DNA from: Craspedostauros australis
Lineage: Eukaryota; Bacillariophyta; Bacillariophyceae; Mastogloiales; Achnanthaceae
NCBI GenBank assembly: GCA_026770025.1
Contig: JAMXDE010000017.1
Span: forward strand, 558,001-622,000
DNA length: 64,000 bases
Direction: 5' to 3'
The notes below the pieces were generated by a model that worked only from the letters and a program-made list of their open reading frames with translations, ran no database searches and had not been told where the DNA came from. Positions 8,787 to 20,282 of the stretch are shown piece after piece. Both the position numbers and the translations under genes were made by a program. The number at the start of each line of letters is the position of its first letter. Position 1 is the stretch's first letter.

Positions 8787-11700
8787 TTAACCTAGGTCGG
8801 GGTGTGCTTGTCGGCAACATTGGAGCCACTTGAGCAGGGCGCCGGAGGCAGCCGGCTCGTGGATCGCTAGCGCTGCTTGCTCTACCCATACCGCGATCAG
8901 AGGTATCGCTGCTGCCTCGCCCGGCTCCGTGTTAAGAAGTCGTTGATGGAGGATCTGGTCCTGCTCGAGGCGGAGCCAAAGTGATTGCGCCCTATCTCGT
9001 AGGGACTGGATCATTTCGGCTTCGGCCGAGGTTGGACTTTCGAATTGGGCCTCGTTTCGTGACGCCCACTGATCCCAAGTTATATGCCATATACGTCGCA
9101 CCAGTTGCCTTGCCCACTTTGAGGCTGATCTTCTCAACTTTTGTTGCTGCAAGAATTCTTGTTGGAGAGGTATCCAGTCTTGGACTAGGAGCCCCTGCTG
9201 CAATGCTACCGGGCCGACCGATCTCTGCCTGCTCGCCGCTTCGTGGAGCTGGCCGCCTTGACTTGTCGCCCAGAGATACGCCGATCCTTCGAGCTGACTG
9301 CACAGGATGGCCAAAATGACAGTAGTGACTCCCGGCGCTGTAGGATACCGCCTTAGCCACCTGCCGACGTCCTTCAGATGACGGCGCGCGACGCCTCGGC
9401 GATCCTCTCCTGTGCACCGCCAGAAATGCTGCGCGTCCTCTCTTGTATCGCAACTTGGGCACACATCGGACTGCCTGAGACCCCACCTCTTCATTCGCGA
9501 CCCCACTGGAGCCTCTCCTGTGATTAGCTTGACTGTCAGGAGGCGTCGAGTGAAGCTGAGTTATCGAAGAGCTGTTCCTACCGCGTCCCACGCCACATGT
9601 ATGGCTAGATCCACCACCTTTCTGGATGTCAGCACGTTCACCGACTCCCTGAATGTTGGAGTGTGCGCCACAGTCCTGTATGTTATCCGCGTCAACTTCC
9701 TTAGGCTCGTGAACGAGACTCTTTCGCCATGTATATGGCCACCATAGATCGCCGAGGCTGGCAATGAAAGCCTCGCCGCTGCCGCCAACTTGTCTGTGAT
9801 GATGTTCATGTGCACCCATTGGTCGAGGGAATTCCAGCTGGCTTGATCGTCCTGATGCCCCTTGACATGGCGCCCACTGACTTGGATGGGTATTTCATGG
9901 CGGAGATTATGGACCGCCCGCAGCATATCGGCGTCGGTTGACGTGGGTGACAAACTCCATTCCGGATCGAGGGCGTGTAGAGCTCCGACATTGTCACAGC
10001 CCACCACCACTGCGCCAGTTGTGATGCCATAGATTTCACAGACCGTAGCCACTATCACGAGCACTCCGTACATGCCCGTTAGCTTGGCTCGATGGAACTG
10101 CATGGTCCCGTCCGTAGCAGGTGCCAAGTTTGTTATCAGAAGCTGCGCTGTTTCGCCATTGCACTTTGCGAGGAGCACTGCGCCCGAAGTGCCTTTGCTG
10201 TTGGCCACGGACCCGTCGCTGCACGCTGTGAGCGTACCTTGCTGGGTTGCCTTAGCCAATGTGTCCCAGCTGCCTTGAATTTCGTGACGTTGGACTGACC
10301 ACCTCTTCGACGGTGGCAGCCTCGCCAATGCCTCGTCCATGCCTACCGAGCTCGCTCGGTCGGGCTGTACTCCTTGCGCTGTGTTTGTTATGATGAGTTG
10401 TTCTCCCAACCTGTATCCGTCAGCCACATGTGATGTTTCGCTCGCTTGCCCTTCCATGAGTTTGTAGGCTTGCCGTCTTCCCCGCTGTGGCACTCGTCTG
10501 AACTGCTGCTTTGAGAGCGGCAAGCTCAATCTATCACTGGCTGGGTCCCAGAACGCCTTCGGCCGCTGCGACGAGTACTCGTTCCAATCTCCCAGCACTT
10601 GCCCCAACCTTGCCGACTGGGTGCGCGACGCTTGGAGCATGCCTCGGACGGCCCGGCTCCACAAGCGCCAACTTGCGCTACCGATGCTTCCCACTGGCGG
10701 CCATCGCATACAAGACTGCCAAAGAGGGATGCGGCCTGACTGTTCCGCCGCTGGATGAAGATTGCAACCGTCCGCCGTGACGATGTCCGACATCCAAAAG
10801 ACTTGTTTGGCCATCCTGCATAGATTGACAATTCGCTCTGCTTGTTGCCCAAGCTTGAGGGCTTTGATGCGCACCATGATTGGCGCATCATGTTCTCGTG
10901 GAGCGTGCAGTATCCTGTTCTCCCACTGCACTGCAATGCCCACCCTCTTTGTTTCCAGCCACACAGCCTTCATCCAGGACTCCATAGCAAGATGACTCCA
11001 TTCGCTAGGCTCCATTTGCATCACATCCGGTACTCCGACTTGAATAGTCATCAGCTCCACCAGAGTGTGCATGAGCTTGCCTGTCAGCGTGCTCTGCATC
11101 CAATGCCATGCCAGAGCCTCGAGATGTCTCATTCCCTGCACATAGTACAAGTGATGCACCTCCATTCCCAGCCCTTCTGACGGCCCGAATATGATCTTTC
11201 TCGACATGTTTCGCTGCAGCCCTGCTGCTGGAAGTGACGCCATCAGGACCGGCCGCATGATTCGCTCACATGCCTCGTTCGTGAAGGTTGCACTCATTAG
11301 CGGGTACTCGAGCGCCTTCCAAATGGTTGCTTTCATTGCTATCCAAGCATGTATTCGGAGCATGCGACTTCGCCTCATTTTGTCCACCCACTGGTTGGCC
11401 TTTTTTGTGTAGTACTTCTCGTTGTCATCCTGAATCCCATTGTGTTGCACCATTACTCTCAGTGCCTTGCGCACTTGATCAACGTGGAGTCGCACTAGCA
11501 TTGACCGCTGCTGGCTGTCCAGTTGTCGGATTCTGATGTCACCTGGTTGCTCGCCGATACTCTTGTAATGCCACTTTTGACCATCCCATTTGAACGCCAT
11601 GAGGTACCAATAACTCTTCCTGGGTTCGAGTGCGCCTCCCGTCGCTCGCAGCATTCCTTCCCATAAAATCAACCACTTGCTGGATTTCTGATATGCACGC

Positions 11701-14400
11701 TTCTGGGTCGCTCACGTCGGCTTTGATTGTGTGTATGAGATCTGTGTCGTCCACGAAGGAAAAGCATACCAATTTGGTGTTGACCGATTGGGTGGGGCTG
11801 ACCAACGCGAAGCCGTATCCTTGGGCCGACATCGCCTTCATGATCGGGGAACTCATTGCCACCCATCCAGCTGGAGATATTCCGAGCCCCTGCAACAATC
11901 CTTGTAACTTGGACCCACGGTGAGGGTATGTACACGTGGATTTGCCAAATCCTGTGAGTACATGATGTTGCATAGACTGGACTGCTGCCGTCACGCTGCG
12001 ACCAACCACTTCTGGCACCCCTATCTGCTGCATGCTGAGCTCCAGAGGCACGTGCGCCATTCTGTCATAGCAGCTTTTCGCGTCGTTTGAGCAGATACAG
12101 CTGGTGGATGCCGTCAACCGCACGATGTCATCTGTCATTCGATTGTTCAGACTGACCTCCGCTGCGCTGCGTTGCTTACGGCTCCCATATTGTTCGTCTG
12201 GCAGTAGGTGGTGCTTTTCCGCGTGTCTCATCATTATTTTCCCGATCCATTTCAGATTAGCATTGAAATCTCCCTCCACAAGGCTTATCGTCCGGAACCT
12301 GGAGACTCGAAAGTTGCCTGGCTCCTTCAATAAGGTGACATCGGTGCACACCAACCACCGTTGTAGGTTGTACCCAGTGCGTAGAGATATCTCCCTCATG
12401 ACGGCGTCGACGTGCGCGAGCTCGTCGGACCAAGCATTTGCCTTCCACAGACCAAAGTGAAGCCCTGATGGACCCGAAGTGGTTCTTTCGCGTGCCTTCG
12501 ACCACAGCCTCTGATGACTCTCCGTCGTGACGGCAAGGTCTGACTCTTCCCATGGGATGACGTCAGTCTGGCTGAGAGCTTCCAACAGTTTGGTCGTGTG
12601 TTGGTCGAGCTTTCATTGATGCCGCCGACTTGCTCCTTGCGCTCCATATCTCTGCACAGCTCGCGCGACTGACGGTTGTTGAAGAGGAGTCACATACGCC
12701 TGCCGGTACTTGGCCTCGTTGGCTCGCATGCATTGTTCGATGACTGCATGTTCTCGATCATACACCTGTTCTTCGCTGTCGGGATTGGTCGCGATCACCA
12801 TCATCACTTTGCCACTCGAGTCATATTCCCCGACCGCTGCTCGAATAGCCTTGAATGTCTCCACGGTCTCCTCTCGCTTTTGTATAGAGCTCAGAGCTGC
12901 TTCTGACGTTGTGTTGCCGTCTTTGGCCATCTCCGCTGCTCTGGATTGTAGGAATGTTTTCCTGTGCATGAGGGCGTTTTTCTTGGCAGTCTTCCAACGG
13001 GAGTGCGCTCGTTTCCGCTTGTCTTCCAATTCGTCCTTGCTGAGAGTTGCTGTTCGCGTGGCAATGACTGTCTGCTTCTTTGCTCGTTCGTACCATCTTG
13101 AACTGACTTTCTTGCCGTTCCTCCTCTTCCACGCCAGATTCCAAAATTGTTTCTCCATGGCTCTTCGCTTTATCTCCGGCGAAAATGGAACCCTTCCTGT
13201 GTGGATGGGACGAGCTCCTTTCTCTGCTTGGAGCATGATTCTCGCCCTGTCTTGGTCGATGGACTCCATGGTAGTCGCTTGTGCCGATGTGAGCAGATTC
13301 GATGCACCAACTACCTTTCGGAGCTCGTCGACGCGCCCTCGCATGTGCTTGTCGCGATATTGTGCTGACACCGCCTTCTGGTACCTCCGGACTGTGATTG
13401 GTCTGTTTAGCTGAACTCTGCGTCCCTCAAACTTCTTGGTGGGCTTGCTGGTTGTGCCAAAGATGGATTCTTGGGAAACTTCGATCCACGCTGTCCTGTG
13501 GTCCCATGGACCGAAGGCACTGAAACCTGATCTCACCACCTGAACTGACTCTGACACCCACAGCCCGTTGATGACTCGATTGGATCGAGCACACACACTG
13601 GTTGACACTCCTGGAGCGTTTAGATGTCGGCTGAGTATGGACTCCTGCATGTGCTGTCTTTGCATCATAGTCGCCATCTGGGATTGGATCACCGGCATGT
13701 TGACGTCGCTGCCAACAATTATGGTTTCTCCTGCCTGTCTCCATTCTTGAAGCGCTGCCTCTGGGTCTTGGATGAGGAGCTCGATGGGTGAGCTGTCGAT
13801 CCCTTGCGATTCCGGCCACGATGCCTGCTGATTGTACACTGTGCCCGCACTCTGTCCGCCTTTGATGGGAACGTACACGCTCACGAATCGAACTGTGGAG
13901 TCCTGTTGTCCTCTGACTGCTATGCTTGCCCACCTTCCTAGCCGGCGTGGGTCATTCTCCAGACTTTTGTACCGTCCTGTGACATTCCCCACGATTGTGC
14001 AGGCTGTTCCTCCCCATTGGCGGGTACTTCCCAGCTTCTCTGTCTCATTGTATGCCAGTGCGTGTCTTTCTGCGTGCATGTGTCGCTTTGCTCTTGTTTT
14101 CCATGAATCGACCCTGCCCAGTTTCGACCAGTTGATACCGATCTCCGTGAGTAAAGCGACGTCGATCTTCATTTGCTTCACCCACTGCCACATATCGTCG
14201 TTTTTCAATGTTTTGACTTGGCATGGAGGCATCCCACGTTGAGAGCAGCTATTCGTATCATAGTGCCACCCTTTGTTCGCGGTGAGTCGCCCCAATGCCG
14301 GTCGTGGAGGATTAGACCTTCCTGGCTCCTTTCCTCCAGGGTTGCATCCGTTGGGCTTGCAGGGTTGGTTGGCAATGCTTCTCCTGCCCCCAGCTTCGCA
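8787..14400 (-). pseudogene. LINE-A ORF2 (endonuclease-RT-RNase H-zinc knuckle), broken
   Basis: Readable in pieces: 14400-12613 (endonuclease; TEIGINW, VGSDVN, PWDHRTAW motifs), 12612 to about 11,665 (reverse transcriptase; CSNDAKSCYDRM, QGLGISPAGW, SFVDDTDL in place of YADD), and about 11,672-8787 in another frame (thumb, RNase H with ACSDGS, GCDNVGAL and VKGHQDD, then zinc knuckle CPSCDTREDAQHFWRC). Lesions: TGA at 12615-12613, frameshift near 11,665, TAA at 9563-9561. The RNase H Glu, present in LINE-B (YRSELAG), is Lys here (HRAKLTG, codon 10085-10083). ORF2 follows the ORF1 stop (14403-14401) in the same frame; the first in-frame ATG, near 14,231, falls after conserved endonuclease sequence. 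Confidence 0.9.
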
Positions 14401-17361
14401 TTATTCTTGGTCCTCGCCCCTACCCTTGCTTGAGGCAGGTGGCGTGGCCGTGGACGCTTCCAGTTGAGCGCGCAGTGCCGCTATGATTGTCTCTTGGTTG
14501 AGGATCTTGTTCGATTGTTCTTGCACTCGAACTCGACTGGCCTCCAGCTCTTGGGCTTCCCTTGCCGTTTTCATGGCCTCTTCGATCTCTGCTTCGATGT
14601 CATCCGCTTCTGTTTGGGATTCCGGAATGGTGTATCGTGATGAAGCTGCTGATTTGCCGTACTCTGTTCCGAAGGTTTTGAAACTCTTGTCCTCCAATCT
14701 GACTTTCTTCCGTTTGGGGGATGCGTTGTCGCTCTCCATGAGGTTGAGGCCCTCAATGATGACATTTCCAAATCCCTCGTCCAATAAGAAGTCCATTTCT
14801 TCTTCCGTCTCGATGTCCACATAGTCTCCACTGGCATCCTTCTTCATGGTGCTGCTCATCGCTACGATATCCTCCGAGAACCATTTGTTCGTCGACTCGT
14901 TGATCTCTGTCGAGCATCTGATGCCAATTGTGTGAATCAGCCCTACCGCCTGTGCGAATCGCTCCTCGAAGGCCACTATATGAATCGCGTCTTCCTTGCC
15001 ATCTGCCATGTGCGTAGTGCTGACATCGTGAATGAGTGGATTGCCATCGCTGGTTTGTTGTGACAGGAATTCTCGCAGAGTGATGGTGCCCGTTTCCGGG
15101 TCCTTGATGTCTATTAGCACAACGCTTTATTCACCTGATTCGTTTTCTGATTAGTCTGTCCTTGTATGTGCTGAAACGATGCTTTCCTCAGACACATGAT
15201 TTTCGGCATAAGGGACACACTAGGGAACATCAGAGATTCGGTCTGGCCACCACCCGGCAAACATGTGATGTCCAATCTGACCTGATATACTTCCCAACTA
15301 AACCTGAAATGACAACACACTCGACGACCTCAAGCATCATCAATGGAATGTGGAATCGACAGAGCCATGGAACAGTGATGAGTGACGTCGACACAGAAGA
15401 CATCATCGCCACATCATGGGTCATCTCCACATCAGAACAAGATCGCAGAGGTGCAATGACTGAGAGCTGACCTTGAAGACAGGAACATGAGATACAACTC
15501 GATGAAGATAACATAGAACCAGAAGTCACTCAACCCAAACAGTGTCTTCACTCACCAGCTTGTCACCCTCGTCCTGAAAGACTTGATCTCTCTTGAAGGA
15601 CTCGTGTGATTTCGCTGTGTACAGTAACGAGATAACAATGTCCAACACGAAGTCTCCTTTGAGTTGTTCGTATTTCAGCCTGCGAACGTAGTTCTGACGT
15701 TTCCGAATCATGGCTTGCACCTTCATTGCCGTCTTCGCTCCCATGACTGATGTGCCAGGTTTGGGCACGTACCTGTAGTTGAGTCCTTTGCAATCGCCGT
15801 CTTTGGTGTTGAAGATTTTTCCGAGGAGTTTCGACGCTCTGCGTGCGTCCTTGACGTCCGCGTGCAGATGGAGCGCCATCCACGGAGAGTTGTACAAGCT
15901 TCCACCGTCTTGCAGGTGCTTCGTTTTCACTTCTTCCGATACCTTCCCCATGAATTTCACCCTGCCGCCAACTTTGAGTTTGGCTCTCTTTTCCTCCAGC
16001 AACTGATTGATGATCCCAAGCGTTTGTTTCGCCTTGGTGAAGTTGCCCGAGCAGGCCATGAAGCCTATCTCCGTTGTGTGTTCGGCGTCCTTCAGGTCCT
16101 GGATGTACACATACTTTCCTTCATGGTATGCTCCTTCAAGCTCCGTGTTCCAGCTCGTGAACACCTGCATTTCGATGTTCGAGGACATCAGGATCTGTAG
16201 GTATACGTCTTCACTCTTCGATGTTGGGTTGGCCCTGCCGATGTAGTATCTGAGATCTTTCCACATGGCTGGTATGTCTGCCTCAGTGATGATGCAACCC
16301 TTTGCCTTGTTCTTCTTGTACCACGGACTGATGACGAGACTTTGGTCCATGCCTTTGGCTTCGTCGTCCCACTGGCGAAAGCGCTCTTGGAAATCCCGGA
16401 CTGGCATCTTCGTGCCTTTGGGAATTTTGAGCCGCATTTCGAATCTTTTGTAGTATCGTCGTCTTGGGCTTGACATTTGAGGCTGTTTCTTCTGATGCTT
16501 GGTCCATCCTTTACCGTCTGCTTCTGGGTTGTTGTTGCTCTCGTTTGCTGCAGGAGCTTGTGCTGCGTTGAGACTGCCATTTTTATCTCGCGGTGCCGGC
16601 GATGTGATCTTGGTGTTCGTGGTGTAGGCTGTCAAGTTTGCCTGCTTCAGAGGCTTCTTTGTTACCAGCCCCACGAGGTCGTAGCTGTCGTCGTCGCTAT
16701 CCATCTTCATTGCAGCGTCCGCTGAGTCCACTTCTGGAGGGGGTTTCTCCTCCATGTATTGGCAACCCATGTAGGCTGTTGCTGCCGCCCATAGAATCGT
16801 CATCTGGTTGGCTATCATCATTTTGCCTCCTGGCTTGGCTTCGTCCAAAAAGCATTTGGCCGGATCCGTGAGTGACAGGTCTGCGACCAGTTGCTTGATC
16901 GCCCTTCTGTCTGGGTCGTCTGAGGGGACTTTGGACTTCCCCAACTTCGTGGTTCGCCCGTCCATCACTGTTTGGAAGAATACGGTCATGTCTTTGATGC
17001 TTGGTATGATTGCTGATACCATTGAAGTGTCTGCTTTCTCCCATGTGGCTTTCTTGATGAGTGCTTTCTTCACTTGGTTGTGCATTGCGCGCTCGTCTTC
17101 GCCATACTTCTCGCTTGATTCGAATCCCTTCGCTTGCTGTGCGATCATGTCGTTGAGTTTTTTCCACCGCGCCGCGTTCGGATCCTTCCATGTCATCGCT
17201 ACTTCGCCTCGTTTCTCCATCAATTCGTCTTCGTTGCTGCTCGGATTTGGCTTGGGAGGAGGCTTGGGTGTTGCGGTTTGCACTGCTGGCCCATGCACCT
17301 CCAACATCTCGACGTCGTCTGCTTTGTCTTCCATGATTCTGACTTGTTTTGTCGCCTTCAT
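14401..17361 (-). pseudogene. LINE-A ORF1 (gag-like), split by an insertion
   Basis: The N-terminal part (17361 to about 15,553) starts MKATKQVRIMEDKADDVEM and is acidic then basic. It contains a region homologous to LINE-B ORF1 (IIT.ADI....DLR.YIG versus ISFRKSDIQEHNIVAAGWL). The C-terminal part (about 15,120-14,401; ITLREFL, VAFEERFAQ) continues the same alignment and ends in DQE before the TAA; LINE-B ORF1 also ends in QE. About 430 unrelated bases separate the halves. Joined at GTG, they keep the spacing seen in LINE-B, so this was once one ORF of roughly 850 codons. The C-terminus is Gln/Glu-rich, probably coiled coil. Role by analogy: RNA-binding partner for retrotransposition. Confidence 0.85.
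15121..15552. mobile_element. Nested insertion inside LINE-A ORF1
   Basis: A noncoding block interrupts ORF1 between codons GTG (15555-15553) and GTG (15120-15118). Its middle (about 15,285-15,470) resembles about 18,325-18,510: both contain CCCAACTAAACC, then GATGAC/AATGACA, CAATGGAA, TGA(C/T)GTCGACA and ACATCATC in the same order. So it is a copy of a dispersed repeat. Termini are not clear; TGGTG/TTGTG at the two ends could be a decayed target-site duplication. An intron is a weaker alternative (see findings). Confidence 0.65.
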
Positions 17362-17486
17362 CGTCGTTTCGGATCTTTCGTGTTACGTAGAATTCGCTGT
17401 AGATTTCGTACCTGATTTTGTTGATGTGTGTCGTTTTTTGCTTTTACTAGTGTTATCGTTGTTTTTGTTTTTTCGGGTTCTGGTAT

Positions 17487-17506
17487 TATTGATCAAATAG
17501 TTGTTA
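17487..17506. repeat. Target-site duplication of LINE-A (5' side)
   Basis: Exact copy of 8607-8626. The first base of LINE-A on its coding strand is therefore opposite position 17486. Confidence 0.93.
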
Positions 17507-18866
17507 CTGTAATGATGAGTAGAAGAGTGTTTTGTAGCTAATCCTTGTCTGTTTATTATGTGTTAGCTTATGTTGTTGGTAGGGTGAAGAAACGATGCCA
17601 CACAACTTGGTGAGACCCTGCACTGATGTACTTGGTTCAGTGCTTGAGGGTAGATAGTCATACCAGTGCCTTGCTCTCCATACACGTAGATACACTGCAG
17701 TGTAGGTCATGACGCTCAGTGGTGTCGGTCATGAAGCAATGGCTGTGGCTGGAGCTCACCCTCGGATTCCATTGCTTTAGTTGCAGCAGGTTGGATACAC
17801 GCGTCAAGACTATGGTAGTAGTGCAGTAGTCATCAGCATGGAGGGAATCGAGGAGTGTTGCATTGGAAAGATCTGAGGAGCATATAGTTCCCAAGGTGAG
17901 ATGTGAGTCAGGTCGGACATGCTCGAGTCATGATGGACTTGTGAATGGAGGAGAGAAAGGAGGAGAAAAGATTTGGTGGTCGATCAAGTCGGAAGATTTC
18001 GCGCCAAAACAAGAATTTCTCCCATCGGGGTTGATACCGTGTTTGGTAATAGTCTATCCCTTATTGAATCTCAACTAAGATCGTAGAAATGGTGCAGGAA
18101 TGCATCAGATTTGGATGAGTGAGATCTTGTGCTCACAATTCCAAACTCAATCATCAATTGACACACCAATAACTTAGCAAACAACTATCACCAAACATCT
18201 CCAACTTCACCTATCGGATTGATCACCCAGGCGGCGTAGTAAGTGCAGTGTTTGGTGCTCCCCTCTTGTCCTGTGTGTAATTGCTGATTATCACATCCAT
18301 CAATGGAAATGTATGGTATCGAGTGAAACTCGATGTACCTCCCAACTAAACCCCAGATGACGATATCATCTGACAGACCATCGCATCACCAATGGAACAT
18401 GGCATCTGGAGAGCAGAAGGACGATGACTGATGTCGACAGGATGTCATCATGTCACCACGTTGACATCTGTCTCCATGTCAGAAGCAGAAGGTGAAGATT
18501 TTGATGACTGAAGGGCATCGAGATCATGGATACATGATGAGGAGTTCAAGTGGTAAGTACTCGTGAAGTAGGAACCAGCAATGAACAAACATGGAGTGTC
18601 GAATGCGGAGTACACATCAAACACAGAGCATTTTGTAGCGCAAGTACACAATATTGAGAGAGAGAGAATACGAATAGCAGTGAGAGAGGATCTCGCATAC
18701 CGACTCATAGTCGGAAACATTTCGGAGACCCAATCTACAAAAGAGACAGACATGCTGAGAGCATCGGGCAAGAGAATGGACACCAAGAGGATTGGAGTGC
18801 CAACGTAATGAAATAGCGAACAGAACAACTATCAACCAACACCGTCTTCCACAATCGTAGGCTTCC
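17507..18866. other. Region between LINE-A and the copia relic
   Basis: No convincing gene is seen. At about 18,325-18,510 it contains the dispersed repeat also found inside LINE-A ORF1. A 75-codon open frame (18581-18808, plus) reads like a charged protein fragment and may be decayed copia coding sequence, but I cannot place it in any domain. Confidence 0.45.
18325..18510. repeat. Dispersed repeat, second copy
   Basis: It shares an ordered series of short matches with about 15,285-15,470 (CCCAACTAAACC, CAATGGAA, TGATGTCGACA, TGTCATCATG). Divergence is considerable. Its position just upstream of the copia RT remnant suggests it may derive from a copia element. Confidence 0.6.
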
Positions 18867-20249
18867 GTGAGCGGAACTTGCCAACACGCAGAAGCTCCTG
18901 CTGGAGAACAGTGGTACTACATGAGAGTGGACAAGCAGTACTGCACTTGGTGGGAGAAGCGACGAGGCAAAACCATGCCGCGAGGAGCTGTGATTCCAGT
19001 CCACAAGAACCTCCAAGGACATCCAGAGGCGTCCTGGCAATGGAGCAGTCATGTCAACAGTTTGCTGCAGCACATGGGTTTCCACAGTACCACGCATGCT
19101 CCCTGCCTTTATGTGGGACACGTCCTTTCTTCCAAAGTGTACGTGCTTCGACAGGTGGATGATTTTGCGGTTGCCGCCACCAACAAGGCCATTTTCAATG
19201 CATTCTGCGACTTGTTGGACAAGCATCTGTTCCAGCCCATGACAAGGCAAGGCCTGATCGTTCATTATAATGGCTTGGACATCGATCCGACCCAAGATTT
19301 TGTCAAGGTACACTGCACTTCCTACGTTGACAAGATGCTGAAGCAGTATCAGTGGCAGAACTTCAAGACTATGTAGCGCTTGCCCATGTGGTCCAACAAT
19401 TCCTATGTCAAGAGTCTGGACAAAGCTGTGCTTCCAGTCAATGACAATGAGCGGCACCGTGTGGCAAGCCAATTCAAATTCAAGTACAGGCAAGCCATTG
19501 GCGAGCTGATATGGGCGATGATTTCATGTCAGCCTGACATTTCTTTCCCTGTCGTGCAGCTCTTGCAGTTCTCCACCAACCTTGCTGCTCTACGCTTCGA
19601 AGGGGTGAAGTATCTTATGCGGTATGTCGCTGGCACACGAGGCCACAGTGGTACATACTGGAGGGTCCAACCACTCATGAGTCTGCCAGCAGCACCCCAT
19701 CCAGTCCGCCTTTCGCCAGCCAATGATGCAGTCCATGATGTCACTGGCGTGCAACATCTTGATGCCTCAACGTTGTATGGATACACTGACACGGATTGGG
19801 GCATCGACATACGGCATCGGCGGTCAGTCACCAGCATCATTTACCTCTTTGGCGGGGCTGCCATTGCGTGGAAGACCCGGGTTCAGCCCACGGTCTCGCT
19901 CAGCAGCACTGAGGCCGAGTTCGTCGCTGCCAGCAACGCAGGCCGCATGGCCCTATGGCTTCGATCCATTCTTGATGAAGTGGGAGTGAAGCAGCAGTAT
20001 GCAACTATGATCTTCGAGGACAACTGCGGTGCTCGGCTGATGGCCAGCGCCAGCCAGCCTACCCGGAATTCGTGCCACATTGCGATCCGAGAGTTCGTGG
20101 TCCTCGATTGGGTGGAGAGAGATCTCCTGAATGCATCTGACATATGCACGAAACAGACACCTGTGGCTCTGTACTTTTGGCACATCGACCTTGTGATGGG
20201 TCGGCTTGTGCCCTTCTACGTACGCAACCGCCACGACCAGGATATGTAA
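18867..20249 (+). pseudogene. Ty1/copia retrotransposon remnant (RT end and RNase H)
   Basis: Two same-frame open segments are separated by one TAG at 19374-19376. The first holds the second half of a copia reverse transcriptase: VHKNLQGHPEASWQW, then RQVDDFAVAATN (QVDD catalytic box) and a GLIVHYNGLDI motif. The second holds the connection and RNase H domains: LMRYVAGTRGH, LYGYTDTDWGID, then SLSSTEAEFVAAS and EDNCGA, ending VRNRHDQDM. The gag, protease, integrase and N-terminal RT parts are missing. RQVDDFAVA with GHPEA is a combination I associate with CoDi elements of diatoms. It is followed directly by a polypurine tract and an LTR start. Confidence 0.9.
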
Positions 20250-20254
20250 CTTTT

Positions 20255-20273
20255 CCGCTGGCTTTGCCAGCGG
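20255..20273 (+). other. Perfect stem-loop before the copia polypurine tract
   Basis: CCGCTGGC, TTT loop, GCCAGCGG: an 8-bp perfect stem placed between the copia stop codon (20247-20249) and the G-run. It could be a 3'-end structure of the element. Confidence 0.6.
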
Positions 20274-20282
20274 GGGGGGGGG
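20271..20282 (+). promoter_or_regulatory. Copia polypurine tract (plus-strand primer site)
   Basis: A run of eleven Gs abuts TGTTGGTATA, the expected layout of a polypurine tract followed by a 3' LTR beginning TGTT. It lies 22 bases after the polyprotein stop codon. Confidence 0.75.

Larger units (their letters stand above)
8627..17486 (-). mobile_element. LINE-A: full-length but inactivated non-LTR retrotransposon
   Basis: An 8,860-bp element in minus orientation, bounded by an exact 20-bp target-site duplication. Order 5' to 3': 5' UTR, ORF1 (gag-like), ORF2 (AP-type endonuclease, reverse transcriptase, RNase H, zinc knuckle), then a 3' UTR ending in a short T/TTTA-rich tail rather than poly(A). 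It is defective: stop codons interrupt ORF2 at 12615-12613 and 9563-9561, there is a frameshift near 11,650-11,672, the RNase H catalytic Glu is Lys, and ORF1 is split by an insert of about 430 bp. It lies between the two copies of the segmental duplication. Confidence 0.93.

Noticed and set aside
8627..17486. Considered as a viral or host polyprotein cluster
   Set aside because: Gag-like ORF1, AP endonuclease, RT, RNase H and zinc knuckle in order, plus target-site duplication, identify a LINE.
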